Assembly: GCF_025152405.1 (NCBI RefSeq)
Contig: NZ_CP102292.1
Span: forward strand, 496,001-560,000
DNA from: [Ruminococcus] lactaris ATCC 29176
Lineage (GTDB): Bacteria; Bacillota; Clostridia; Lachnospirales; Lachnospiraceae
DNA: 64,000 nucleotides
Reading direction: 5' to 3'
Position 1 is the first letter of the stretch. Every line of letters begins with the position of its first letter. A model generated the notes under the pieces. The model had not been told where the DNA came from, did not search any database, and saw only the letters and a program-made list of their open reading frames with translations. Below, piece by piece: positions 33,274 to 42,766 of the stretch. A program made the position numbers and the translations under genes.

Positions 33274-34416
33274 ATGAAAAGAATTTGTTTTATAAGTACG
33301 ATACCATTAACACTTAGAACATTTGTGTTAAAGACGGCGATATATCTACATGAGAATACAGATTGGGATATTAGTTTTATTTGTAGTGAAGATGAAGAAT
33401 TTGCTTCAGAGTTACCCGAATTTATACATTATTTTCCGGTTCCAATGGAAAGAGGAATTAGTATCTCCGGAATAAAATCAATGATGCAAATGAAAAAAAT
33501 TTTTGTAAAAGAAAAATTTGATTTAATACAGTACTCAACCCCGAATGCTTCTCTTTATGCGGCACTTGCAGGAAAGTTAGCTGGAATACCAGTTAGGCTG
33601 TATTGCCAATGGGGAATGGTTTATGTTGGATTTGAAGGAATAAAACGACAGGTGTTTAAAGCTATTGAAAAGATAGTATGTAAACTGTCAACATGGATTG
33701 AACCAGACAGTGTAAGTAATTTAAATTTTGCACATGAAGAAAATTTATATCCACAAACAAAGGGATCAGTTATATGGAATGGAAGTGCATGTGGTATCAA
33801 TCTAGAAAAATTTGATATTTCTCAAAAAATTAAATATCGGAAGGATATTCGCGAGAAGTATAATTTCCCAGAAGCTAGTTTTGTCTATGGCTTTGTAGGA
33901 AGAATTACAAAAGATAAGGGTATTAATGAATTGCTTGCTGCTTTTAAGCAGATATATGAATCTAATTCTAATGTGTATTTAATGATGGTAGGTGCAACAG
34001 AGAAGGATGATACAGTTGATGAATCGTTATTTTTGTGGTCAAAAAAATGTGAACACGTGATATATACAGGATTTACAGATATCGTAGAACAATATCTGTC
34101 TGCAATGGATACGTATATTTTACCAAGTTACAGAGAAGGTTTTGGTATGGGAGTAGTAGAAGCAGAGGCTATGGGAGTTCCAGTGATAGTTACATCTATT
34201 CCAGGTCCCGTGGATGCAATGAAAGAAAATGAGACTGGATTAGTTGTTGTGAAAAAAGATGTAGTTGGGCTAACTAAGGCAATGAAGATTATGCAAGATA
34301 ATCCGCAGATGTGTAAACAATTTGGTGTAGCTGGAGAAGAACTGGTACGGACTAAATTCGAGCAGAAGAAGTTGTTTGAAAAGATTTTGGAAGATAGAAA
34401 AAGATTGTTGAAGTAA
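33274..34416 (+). CDS. Glycosyltransferase, GT4 family
   Basis: A 380-residue GT-B enzyme. The N-terminal acceptor domain starts MKRICFISTIPLTLRTFVLK. The C-terminal donor domain has YGFVGRITKDKGINELLAAF near residue 208 and the EX7E-type block SYREGFGMGVVEAEAMGVPV near 287, typical of retaining GT4 transferases such as the GlcNAc and FucNAc4N transferases of repeat-unit synthesis. ATG 33274 has AGGGAGG upstream; the reading frame is open further back but that part belongs to the insertion element and its junction. Sugar specificity is unknown. Confidence 0.9.
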   Translation: MKRICFISTIPLTLRTFVLKTAIYLHENTDWDISFICSEDEEFASELPEFIHYFPVPMERGISISGIKSMMQMKKIFVKEKFDLIQYSTPNASLYAALAGKLAGIPVRLYCQWGMVYVGFEGIKRQVFKAIEKIVCKLSTWIEPDSVSNLNFAHEENLYPQTKGSVIWNGSACGINLEKFDISQKIKYRKDIREKYNFPEASFVYGFVGRITKDKGINELLAAFKQIYESNSNVYLMMVGATEKDDTVDESLFLWSKKCEHVIYTGFTDIVEQYLSAMDTYILPSYREGFGMGVVEAEAMGVPVIVTSIPGPVDAMKENETGLVVVKKDVVGLTKAMKIMQDNPQMCKQFGVAGEELVRTKFEQKKLFEKILEDRKRLLK

Positions 34417-34428
34417 GGGTGAGAGAAG

Positions 34429-35235
34429 ATGTTTGCAAGAGTATCGATTATTATGGGAATTTATAACTGTGAGAGTACTTTGGCAGAAGCTATTGATTCT
34501 ATCCTTTCACAGACGTATATGGATTGGAAACTCATAATGTGTGATGATGGTTCCGAAGATAATACATATAAACTTGCAGAGCGATATCAGAAGAAATATT
34601 CGGATCAGATTATCTTAATTATGAATGATAGGAATAGAGGACTTAATTACACATTGAATCATTGTCTTAAGTATGCAGATACAGAATATGTAGCACGTAT
34701 GGATGGTGATGATATTTCTTTACCAACGAGACTGGAAAAGGAAGTGGAGTTCTTGGATTCGCATCCAAAGTATGCTGTTGTTAGTTGTCCTATGATCTAT
34801 TTTGACGAAAATGGCGAATTCATGTTGGGAAAAGAAACTGGAGAACCAACTTTGGAGTCTATGGTAAGGAAAACTCCATTTTGTCATGCTCCTTGTTTAG
34901 TTAGGAGAGAAGCTTACGAAGCAGTACATGGATATGCAGTAGCTGATAATCGGCTTAGAGTTGAAGATTGGGATTTGTGGATTCGCATGTACGAAAAAGG
35001 ATTCAAGGGTTTCATGTTAGATGAGTATCTTTATGCAATGAGAGATGATAGGAATGCAATCAGTAGAAGAAAAATGAAGTATAGATTAAATGAGGCAAGA
35101 GTGGGAGCATCTGCGGTAAAGAAGTTGAAACTTTCCCCTATTAATTATGTATTATGCTTGCGGCCAATTTTAGTAGGGTTGTTGCCGAGATCTGTTTATA
35201 AAGTATTACATATATTGAAGGGGAAAATTAAATGA
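34429..35235 (+). CDS. Glycosyltransferase, GT2 family
   Basis: A 268-residue inverting GT-A enzyme. VSIIMGIYNCESTLAEAIDSI is the nucleotide-binding start. CDDGSEDNT near residue 37 and the metal-binding ARMDGDDISLP near 87 follow, and VEDWDLWIRMYEKGFKG near 180 supplies the ED-type catalytic base. It belongs to the repeat-unit assembly set. The polymerase gene overlaps its stop by 4 bases. Confidence 0.92.
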   Translation: MFARVSIIMGIYNCESTLAEAIDSILSQTYMDWKLIMCDDGSEDNTYKLAERYQKKYSDQIILIMNDRNRGLNYTLNHCLKYADTEYVARMDGDDISLPTRLEKEVEFLDSHPKYAVVSCPMIYFDENGEFMLGKETGEPTLESMVRKTPFCHAPCLVRREAYEAVHGYAVADNRLRVEDWDLWIRMYEKGFKGFMLDEYLYAMRDDRNAISRRKMKYRLNEARVGASAVKKLKLSPINYVLCLRPILVGLLPRSVYKVLHILKGKIK

Positions 35236-36335
35236 CTGTATATTTAGTTGCTATTTTATTAACTGCAATTATTAGCTCAGTAGGGAGCGGACGGAGGAGT
35301 TATACGATTACGGAGAATGATAGAAAGATATATTACTGGAGTAATCTATATACTATTGCAATTCTAATAGTTTGGTGTTTTGTATTTGCGTATAGAGGCC
35401 TTAGTGTGGGTAGCGATACATCTGGATATTATGCTGTTTATCGTAGGATATTTAGCGATAATATGACATATTCTAACTTTATTACTTATGAGAGAGATGT
35501 TTTTTTTGCAACTTTAGAATTCTTTTGTGCAAAATTTTTTCAAGGTAATTGGATTTGGTTTCAAGTTGTAGTGGCTATTTTAACATATCTACCAATAATA
35601 AGTGTTGTTAAAAAGAACTCAAATGATGTAACCACATCATTGCTACTGTTTATATTTACACTTCAGTTTTACTCAGGATTTAATGGGATGCGTCAAGGAA
35701 TTGCAATGAGTTTTGTAGTGTATGCCTATTTTAATTATTTATTAGAAAAAAAATATCTTAAGTTTGCGATTTTAATTCTTGTTGCATTTAGCGTTCATTC
35801 TAGCGTAATATTGGTAGTGCCATTCTTGCTTTTTTCTTTATGTGGATTTAGTAGCAAGATTGTACGATGGAGTGCAGCTGCAATAGTTGTTTTATATTTA
35901 TTTGTGTGGCAGATTTGGCCATATATAATTCAATTTTTCACAGCGATTGGGCAGGTAAAAATGGCCAATGATTATGCAGAAGCAGGTACGGGTCATGGGT
36001 CAGGATTATTGAGAGTGATTGTGGCGATGTTGCCTTTTGTTCTTGGATTTTTTTATAAAAATATACTTCGTGAAAAATACAAGAATATTGATGTTGAATT
36101 AGCTATGGTTCTATATGGTGCTCTTTTTATGCTATTGAGTATGAGATACTGGATTTTCGCGAGAGTATCTAGTTATTTTTGCGGAAGTTTAGTTATATTT
36201 ATTCCGAAATTGATAGATATATTTACAGATAGGCGTATAGGAAAGCTTTTTATTTTGATTTTATATTTTAGTTATATGGTTGCATTACTTCTACATGGAG
36301 ACGGGGCGTATTATCCGTATACATTCTTTAATTAA
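35232..36335 (+). CDS. Wzy-type polysaccharide polymerase (EpsG family)
   Basis: A 367-residue integral membrane protein with about ten hydrophobic segments. FAYRGLSVGSDTSGYYAVYR near residue 55 is the hallmark of EpsG-type O-antigen/capsule polymerases (G-x-D-x2-x-Y), and FNGMRQGIAMSF near 152 is the second conserved block. It would join lipid-linked repeats on the outer face of the membrane. It is the only clear polymerase in the window. A probable terminator follows. Confidence 0.88.
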   Translation: MTVYLVAILLTAIISSVGSGRRSYTITENDRKIYYWSNLYTIAILIVWCFVFAYRGLSVGSDTSGYYAVYRRIFSDNMTYSNFITYERDVFFATLEFFCAKFFQGNWIWFQVVVAILTYLPIISVVKKNSNDVTTSLLLFIFTLQFYSGFNGMRQGIAMSFVVYAYFNYLLEKKYLKFAILILVAFSVHSSVILVVPFLLFSLCGFSSKIVRWSAAAIVVLYLFVWQIWPYIIQFFTAIGQVKMANDYAEAGTGHGSGLLRVIVAMLPFVLGFFYKNILREKYKNIDVELAMVLYGALFMLLSMRYWIFARVSSYFCGSLVIFIPKLIDIFTDRRIGKLFILILYFSYMVALLLHGDGAYYPYTFFN

Positions 36336-36358
36336 ATGCAATATACATTTTCGTGATT

Positions 36359-36388
36359 AAAAGCACAGATATATCTGGATGTGTTTTT
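36359..36388 (+). terminator. Probable terminator after the polymerase gene
   Basis: AAAAGCACA (36359-36367) pairs with TGTGTTTTT (36380-36388) with one G-T pair; the 3' strand runs into T residues. The stem is AT-rich and of modest strength. Confidence 0.45.
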
Positions 36389-36417
36389 TATTTCTAAAAC
36401 AAGGAGATTAACTGAAT

Positions 36418-37568
36418 ATGAAAAAAGTTTTATTAGTATTTGGAACTAGACCGGAAGCAATAAAAATGCACCAGTTATAGGAGAGTTGAGGAATAGACCA
36501 GAATCATTTGAAACATTAGTTTGCGTTACTGGTCAGCACAGGGAAATGTTAGATCAAGTCTTGAAAATATTTGAAATTAAACCGGATTATGATCTTAATA
36601 TCATGAAACAGGGGCAGGACTTGTATGATGTAACCAGCAGAGTTCTTGTTGGAATGCGGGAAGTCTTAAACGATGGTATGCCGGATGTTGTTTTGGTTCA
36701 CGGTGATACAACAACAAGCATGGCTGCTGCACTTGCAGCTTTTTATATGCAGATACCGGTGGGACATGTAGAAGCTGGACTTAGAACATATGATATTTAT
36801 AGTCCGTGGCCAGAAGAAATGAATAGGCAGTTGACGGGTAGAATAGCTACGTATAATTTTGTGCCAACTAAGAATAGTTTCAATAATTTGGTAGGTGAAG
36901 GTGTTGATGAAAAGTCGATTTTTGTAACGGGAAACAGTGTAATTGATGCACTGCATCAGGTTGTTAATAGAATTGATTCTGATACGAACCTTGCAAATGA
37001 AATTACTAGGAAATTATTATCATTGGGTTATGATATTACAAGAACATATAATAAAAAATTGGTATTGATTACAGGACATAGAAGAGAAAACTTTGGAGAT
37101 GGTTTTTTGAATATCTGTTCTGCTATAAAAAAATTATCTGAAACATATAAAGATATAGATTTTTTATATCCTATGCATTTAAATCCCAATGTAAGGAAGC
37201 CAATACACGAGATTTTTGGAGCTAACCTGAATGCATATGACAATATATTTTTTATTGAACCATTAGAATATTTAGAGTTTGTTTATGTAATGAGTAAGGC
37301 AACGGTATTATTGACAGATAGCGGCGGAGTACAGGAAGAGGCTCCGGGATTAGGTAAACCAGTACTGGTTATGAGAAATACAACAGAGTGCCCAGAAGCA
37401 GTTGATTCGGGAACAGTTAAACTGGTCGGAACAGATTATGACAGAATCATATCTGAAACAGGTAAATTATTAGATAGTAAAGATTATTACAATCAGATGT
37501 CTAGGGCAATCAATCCATATGGAGATGGAAAAGCAAGTATTCGTATAGCAGATATATTAGAAAAATAA
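36418..37568 (+). pseudogene. Frameshifted UDP-N-acetylglucosamine 2-epimerase (non-hydrolysing)
   Basis: The gene starts at ATG 36418 with AAGGAG upstream and reads MKKVLLVFGTRPEAIKM, then a single missing G near 36468 moves it out of frame; the rest (APVIGELRN and onward) resumes in another frame to 37568. Apart from that, motifs are typical: HGDTTTSMAAA near residue 92, VGHVEAGLRT near 112, LTDSGGVQEEAP near 290. The usual TTERPE block reads TTECPE, an unusual Arg-to-Cys change. It would convert UDP-GlcNAc to UDP-ManNAc. Decay or a sequencing error are both possible. Confidence 0.85.
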
Positions 37569-37590
37569 AGAAAATGGTAGGAGACAAAAT

Positions 37591-38328
37591 ATGATACCAA
37601 AGATAGTTCATTATATATGGTTTGGAGGAAATTCATATTCTGAAAAGATCCAGCATTGTATTGATAGCTGGCATAAGTATTTGCCAGATTATGAATTTAT
37701 GTTATGGAACGAAGAAACATTTGATGTGAATTCTGTTAGGTTTACAAAAGAAGCGTATGAAAATAAAAAATGGGCTTTTGTCTCTGATTATGTAAGAGTG
37801 TATGCTCTATATAATTATGGTGGTTTTTACTTGGACACAGATGTTGAAGTTTTAAAACCTCTTACAGACTTTACAGGTAATAAGTTGCTACTAGGGACCG
37901 ATGAAGATGGTGCGTTAACTGCTTTAATGGGGTCTGAAAAGAATTTTGAACTTTGGGGAAAACTTTTAAGAATGTATGATGAGATTTCTTTTGTTAGAGA
38001 TGATGGAAGTTTTAATCAGGTTGTTAATAATGTCTATATTGAGGATTCCTTAAAAAAACTAGGGTTTGTAAAAGAAAATAAGTATCAAAGATTAGCGGAA
38101 GGTATAGAAATATTTCCGGACGATTATTTCCATGCTATAAGTTTAATGAAAGGCACAAAAAATATTACAAAGAATACTTATGCTATTCACTGGCATACAT
38201 TATCTTGGACTCCTCAGAAAACACATGTTTTGAGATTTATTCGAACTAAGATATTCTTGCCATTATTTGGAAGGGAGAAAGGTTTGAATATGATCAACAA
38301 AATATTAAGTAAAGGAAAAAACAAATGA
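37591..38328 (+). CDS. Glycosyltransferase with DXD motif, GT32-like
   Basis: A 245-residue enzyme starting MIPKIVHYIWFGGNSYSEKI, the standard opening of capsular GT32/Gly_transf_sug proteins. AFVSDYVRVYALYNYGGFYLDTDVEVL near residue 66 contains the metal-binding DTD and the preceding Asp. It is a cytoplasmic sugar transferase with an unknown donor. The next gene overlaps its stop by 4 bases. Confidence 0.9.
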   Translation: MIPKIVHYIWFGGNSYSEKIQHCIDSWHKYLPDYEFMLWNEETFDVNSVRFTKEAYENKKWAFVSDYVRVYALYNYGGFYLDTDVEVLKPLTDFTGNKLLLGTDEDGALTALMGSEKNFELWGKLLRMYDEISFVRDDGSFNQVVNNVYIEDSLKKLGFVKENKYQRLAEGIEIFPDDYFHAISLMKGTKNITKNTYAIHWHTLSWTPQKTHVLRFIRTKIFLPLFGREKGLNMINKILSKGKNK

Positions 38329-39551
38329 AAAAAAGAATTGTGTTTGTAAATTTGCACACTAATTGGATGATGCTTAAAGTTACCGATGTTATTTTATTAA
38401 AAAATTCTGTTGCGTTAAAACACAAATACCTGTTGGATTATTTGTTGCACAACATAGATAAGTATGAAGTTTGTACTTATTTGAATTCAAACTGTTTTTC
38501 TTTATATCAAAGGGGATCAGATAAATTACAGAGAATACTTCGACCTATAGGTATAAAAGAAAATGAGTGGATTATGCACCAAAATGGTATTAAAAAAGGT
38601 CAAATAGTAGTTATTAAAAATGCGAATGAATTAAAAAAAGATGACCTGATCGTTTTGTATAATGTTAAAACTGCGAGTTATATTGGTATGGGAGATGTAA
38701 AAGCTTTTAAAGCTTTAAGTATGCTACATTTTCACGGGCGAGAAGAAGAGGATGAATTAATAAAAAATGCCAATATTAATTGTTTTTTTAATGAAGTGAA
38801 TCTTAAGACTAATTGTGAATTATATAGAAAGTATTATCACATAGATAAACCATGGATTATACATCCGTTTGTTTTTGCTGAAAGATTTCAAAATAGAAAA
38901 CCATTCAATGAAAGAAAGAATATGGCATTTGCTACTGGGACTATTACTTATAAGGTTCATAAAGAGTTTTTGGATACATATGGTGATTCTTGTGATCAAC
39001 CATCAAGAAAACAAATCAAAGACAATCCAGAGTTTTTTAAAGACACAGTCTATTGCACAAGTAGCGACTATCTCGAAGATAATGCAGGAAAACCAATTAA
39101 AGATAATGATTTTGTTTTGATAAAGTTATATAAAAAGATCTACAATCGCTTGTTTACCGGAAAGCAAAAAAAATATTTTTCTTTCGACATGGTAGAGGCA
39201 TTCAATTCATATAAAATGTGTATTGTTGGTGAGGAAATCCTTGGTATCCCAGGTATTGGTTTTGTAGAAGGTATGGCCTGCGGGTGTGCTTATATAGGTA
39301 TAGATTCGCCAGCATATAGAGACTGGGGATTAGTGCCTGGAATTCATTACATTACCTACGATGGTACAAAAGAGGATCTCAAGAGAGTTATCGAGTATTA
39401 CCAGATGGATGAGCACCAGGAAGAATTGGAAAGAATAGCTAGGACCGGATACGACTATGTTCGTACCCATTTCAATGGAGATGCGGTTGCTGAAACGTTG
39501 CTGCACGACTTAGAAGAGCAGCAGAGAATTTGGCTTGCTCAGAAAGGATAA
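38325..39551 (+). CDS. Probable glycosyltransferase (GT-B, GT1/GT4-like C-terminus)
   Basis: A 408-residue protein whose C-terminal part carries a GT4-like block: FVEGMACGCAYIGIDSPAYRDWGLVPG near residue 322, followed by a stretch resembling the end of GT1/GT4 folds (FNGDAVAETLLHDLEEQ). The N-terminal half begins KKRIVFVNLHTNWMMLK and has no motif I can name. Codon use is very AT-rich like its neighbours. It overlaps both neighbours closely. Family assignment is moderate; the sugar is unknown. Confidence 0.65.
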   Translation: MKKRIVFVNLHTNWMMLKVTDVILLKNSVALKHKYLLDYLLHNIDKYEVCTYLNSNCFSLYQRGSDKLQRILRPIGIKENEWIMHQNGIKKGQIVVIKNANELKKDDLIVLYNVKTASYIGMGDVKAFKALSMLHFHGREEEDELIKNANINCFFNEVNLKTNCELYRKYYHIDKPWIIHPFVFAERFQNRKPFNERKNMAFATGTITYKVHKEFLDTYGDSCDQPSRKQIKDNPEFFKDTVYCTSSDYLEDNAGKPIKDNDFVLIKLYKKIYNRLFTGKQKKYFSFDMVEAFNSYKMCIVGEEILGIPGIGFVEGMACGCAYIGIDSPAYRDWGLVPGIHYITYDGTKEDLKRVIEYYQMDEHQEELERIARTGYDYVRTHFNGDAVAETLLHDLEEQQRIWLAQKG

Positions 39552-39555
39552 TAAA

Positions 39556-40302
39556 ATGGAAAAGAAAAAGTTACATTTAATAATGCCTATGGGCGGAGCA
39601 GGTTCGCGTTTTTTCAAAAATGGATTTGTTATGCCAAAGCCATTGATTGAAATTAGTGGTAAACCGTTCTTGTATTGGGCAACAAAATCGATTGAAAAAT
39701 ATGTGGATCTGGCAGATATCACATTTGTTGTACTGAAGCAGCATATTGCAGAATTCCAGATTGATGAAGTAATTCTGGAATATTTTCCGGAGGCCCAAAT
39801 TGAAGCAGTGGACTTTGAAGAGGTTAAGGCTGGACCGGTTATGACTTGTTTGGCAGGACTAAAGAATATTAATGATGATCAACCTATTTTATTCAATGAC
39901 TGTGACCACATGTTTGCATGCGATAGGTTTGCAGAGGATATGAATTCTGAAAATTGGAATTATGATGGAGCGTTACTAACTTTTGAATCTAATGAGCCGC
40001 AGTTCAGTTATGTTCAGTATGAGAACGGACGAATTGTTGGAACCGTAGAAAAAAAGGTTGTCAGCAATCATGCAATTTGTGGTGCATATATGGTCCGCAA
40101 TGCACAGATGTTTCGTGAAATGGCGGATGAATATCTGCAAAATTGTAATTACAGCGAATTTTTTGTGAGTGGTATTTATAATGTAATGTGTAAAAAAGGT
40201 CTTGAAGTAAGAAATTATACCACTGATTTCCATGTTCCATTTGGTACACCAATCGAATATGAACAGGCACAGAATTCAGAATACTTTGAAGTGTTAAAAT
40301 AA
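39556..40302 (+). CDS. Nucleotidyltransferase (NTP_transferase fold), sugar- or polyol-phosphate type
   Basis: A 248-residue enzyme with the nucleotide-binding loop MPMGGAGSRFFKNGFVMPKPLIEI at residues 9-32. Metal-binding FNDCDHMF is near 115 and a C-terminal PFGTPIEYEQAQ near 232. It would activate a phosphorylated compound with CTP, GTP or UTP. ATG 39556 follows the previous stop by 4 bases, with AAAGGA upstream. The next three genes (kinase, nucleotidyltransferase-HAD, HAD) look like one pathway with it. The substrate cannot be deduced. Confidence 0.82.
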   Translation: MEKKKLHLIMPMGGAGSRFFKNGFVMPKPLIEISGKPFLYWATKSIEKYVDLADITFVVLKQHIAEFQIDEVILEYFPEAQIEAVDFEEVKAGPVMTCLAGLKNINDDQPILFNDCDHMFACDRFAEDMNSENWNYDGALLTFESNEPQFSYVQYENGRIVGTVEKKVVSNHAICGAYMVRNAQMFREMADEYLQNCNYSEFFVSGIYNVMCKKGLEVRNYTTDFHVPFGTPIEYEQAQNSEYFEVLK

Positions 40303-40324
40303 GAAAGACAGCAGAGGATTAGGT

Positions 40325-41200
40325 ATGAATAGCTACAATTTAGGCGGCCATTCTGGTTGCCAGATCTTTTTGATGGAAGATGATGATGGACAAGTTTTTG
40401 TTCGCAAGATTTCAAAAGATGTAGATTATAATGAAAGATTAGAAGTTCAAAGTAAAAAGCAAGCATCCTTTTCGGGTGATCCGATTAGAGCACCTCGCGT
40501 GCTAGACCATGGGTATACAGATGATGGTCTGTTCTTCTTTGATATGGAGTATGTTCAAGGTGTTACTCTTGCGGAATACATTAAAACTATGGAAATTGGC
40601 AAGGTAAAAGGAATTGTTGAATCATTAGTTAGTAGCATTGTACCGAACAAACCGATTACTGTTCTGGAAAGTGCAGTACCTGTTGAAGAGATTTTTAGAA
40701 AAAAGCTTTTGGATTTGCGAGGAAAATTGAAAGATAAAAATAACGCAGTAATCAATCAATCATTGGACTTGTTAGAAAGACATGATTGGCATAAATTAAC
40801 CAATTCTCAATGTCATGGTGATATGACATTGGAAAATATCATCGTCAAGGATGACCGATTATATTTTATTGACTTTTTGGATTCTTTTTACGATTCATGG
40901 TTCTTAGATATCGGCACACTTTTGCAGGATGTTCAGGTTATGTGGTCTTATCGATTTGAGAAAGATGTCAACATGAATACGGTTTTACGATTGATTGTCT
41001 TCCGTGATTTGCTATTGGATGAAATACGAAAAGTAAATCCAGACTATGTTCTTGAGATTTATTATTCCTTGTTACAAAAATTGATTCGTATTTATCCATA
41101 TACGAAGGATGAACTAACTTACAATTATCTGAATGAAAAAACAGCACTTGTATTAGCAGATATTCATGCATTAGAAACAAGAGTAAGGGAGGGTGTGTAA
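40325..41200 (+). CDS. Aminoglycoside phosphotransferase-fold kinase
   Basis: A 291-residue small-molecule kinase. The catalytic loop CHGDMTLENIIV near residue 162 has the Asp and Asn of the APH/choline kinase fold, and FIDFLDSFYDSW near 181 holds the metal-binding Asp. The N-lobe has VFVRKISKD with the usual Lys. Its place between two nucleotidyltransferase genes suggests that it phosphorylates the compound later activated, as choline kinase LicA does. The stop overlaps the next ATG by one base. Confidence 0.82.
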   Translation: MNSYNLGGHSGCQIFLMEDDDGQVFVRKISKDVDYNERLEVQSKKQASFSGDPIRAPRVLDHGYTDDGLFFFDMEYVQGVTLAEYIKTMEIGKVKGIVESLVSSIVPNKPITVLESAVPVEEIFRKKLLDLRGKLKDKNNAVINQSLDLLERHDWHKLTNSQCHGDMTLENIIVKDDRLYFIDFLDSFYDSWFLDIGTLLQDVQVMWSYRFEKDVNMNTVLRLIVFRDLLLDEIRKVNPDYVLEIYYSLLQKLIRIYPYTKDELTYNYLNEKTALVLADIHALETRVREGV

Positions 41201-42174
41201 TGAGTACATTGATTGTTCCTTGTGTAGGACGAAAAATTATGAATGGAATTCCACAGTACTTAAACCGCCATCCAAATGGGAAATTGCTGATTGAGCGAAG
41301 CATAGAAGGTGTTTTTTCTGATAAATACCGGAGGGTTTTGATTGTTCTGTTAAAGGAGGATACAGAGCATTTTGACGCAGAATCGATTATCGTTCAAGAG
41401 GTGAAAGGTTATCCGCTTGAATTTGTGCTTTTGGATCAAATGACTTCCGGTCCGGCGGAAACGGTATATCAGGCAATTCAAAAGGCTAATGTGACGGAAC
41501 AGGTTGTGGTTAAAGATGCAGACAATTATTTAAAAACGGAAGAAGTGCCACAGGGGAATTTTGTAGCAGGTCTCGATCTAAATACCTGGGAACGAGATGT
41601 TCATAATCTTAGAAATAAAAGTTTCTTAATTGTAAATGAGCAGGGAAATCTTTTAGATATTATAGAGAAACGAGTTCGTTCTGATGTGATTTGCCTTGGA
41701 CTGTATGGATTCAAGAGAGCAGCAGATTTTGTAAAAGCGTACGAACATTTAAATGATGCCAGTTATCCGATTTCAAAACTTTATGTAAGTCATGTGATTT
41801 CCTATCTAATTGGTTATTCTGGACGGGTATTCCGATATGTTAATTCTATTGCTTATGAAAATTGGGGAGATGAACGTCTTTGGAAGGATATGCAGCGAGA
41901 CTATACGTTGTATTTCATTGATTTGGATAATATCTTAGGTTCGGATGGTATCTTAACAGAAAGCAATAAAGAGAAATTGGAAGTGTTGCAAAATAGAGGG
42001 GCATCCTTTATAGGTTACACAGTGGAGAATGAGGAATTTAAGATTTCAGCATTGAATATTTTGCAGGAAGCAGGATTATCTTTTATCAAGATTATATATG
42101 GTTGTCCATATTCTGAAAGAAAAGAGCTTATTGCTTCGGATGAGGAATTAGAGAGAAAGGTTATAGAACTATAA
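41200..42174 (+). CDS. Two-domain protein: NTP_transferase-like plus HAD-like
   Basis: The first 220 residues look like a nucleotidyltransferase, although the glycine-rich loop is degenerate (TLIVPCVGRKIMNGIP); DQMTSGPAETVYQAI near residue 82 and VKDADNYL near 108 match the fold. The last 90 residues begin YTLYFIDLDNILGSDG near 233, with a DxD acid pair like HAD motif I, but later HAD motifs are weak. A fusion of activation and phosphatase-like domains is uncommon. It probably acts with the kinase and the following HAD gene. Function is unknown. Confidence 0.6.
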   Translation: MSTLIVPCVGRKIMNGIPQYLNRHPNGKLLIERSIEGVFSDKYRRVLIVLLKEDTEHFDAESIIVQEVKGYPLEFVLLDQMTSGPAETVYQAIQKANVTEQVVVKDADNYLKTEEVPQGNFVAGLDLNTWERDVHNLRNKSFLIVNEQGNLLDIIEKRVRSDVICLGLYGFKRAADFVKAYEHLNDASYPISKLYVSHVISYLIGYSGRVFRYVNSIAYENWGDERLWKDMQRDYTLYFIDLDNILGSDGILTESNKEKLEVLQNRGASFIGYTVENEEFKISALNILQEAGLSFIKIIYGCPYSERKELIASDEELERKVIEL

Positions 42175-42186
42175 GGGGATTACAAA

Positions 42187-42741
42187 TTGAAACTGATTAT
42201 TGTAGATTTAGACGGAACACTTTTTGATACAAAAGATGTAAATTATCATGCTTACAAAGAGGCAATTGCACCTTATGGATATGATATGGATTATAAATAT
42301 TATTGTGAGTTTTGTAATGGAAGACATTATCTTGATTTTTTGCCGCAGGTAACAACGACAGATAGTGAAATTCTTTCTGCCATGCACAAGGCTAAGAAGA
42401 TTGCTTATAAAAATCATTTAGATAAAGCTGTATTGAATAAAGGCTTGGTAGATATCATTAGGTTGATGCGTGGAGAATACAAGACAGCTGTGGTAACGAC
42501 TGCATCAAAAGAGAACTGTTGGGATATCCTCAATCAATTTGAAATTGCAGGTTTATTTGATTTGGTTCTAACACATGATGATATCACAAAATCTAAGCCG
42601 GATCCGGAAGGATTTTTAAAGGCAATGGAGTATTTTGGTGCAAAACCAGAAGATACTATCATCTTCGAAGATTCCACAGTGGGGCTTGAAGCGGCAGAAA
42701 GAAGTGGAGCATTTTATTATAAGACGTATAGATTTAATTGA
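42187..42741 (+). CDS. HAD-superfamily hydrolase, beta-phosphoglucomutase-like
   Basis: A 184-residue protein with motif I VDLDGTLFDTKDVNYHAY at residue 6, motif II VVTTASKENCW near 100, KSKPDPEGF near 135 and motif IV IFEDSTVGLEAA near 157. It is complete but lacks a large cap. It starts at TTG with AAGGGGAT 6 bases upstream, an unusual start that suggests weak translation. It forms the end of the nucleotidyltransferase-kinase cluster. Confidence 0.85.
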   Translation: MKLIIVDLDGTLFDTKDVNYHAYKEAIAPYGYDMDYKYYCEFCNGRHYLDFLPQVTTTDSEILSAMHKAKKIAYKNHLDKAVLNKGLVDIIRLMRGEYKTAVVTTASKENCWDILNQFEIAGLFDLVLTHDDITKSKPDPEGFLKAMEYFGAKPEDTIIFEDSTVGLEAAERSGAFYYKTYRFN

Positions 42742-42766
42742 TTTTATTTAAAGAAAGGGATTGATG

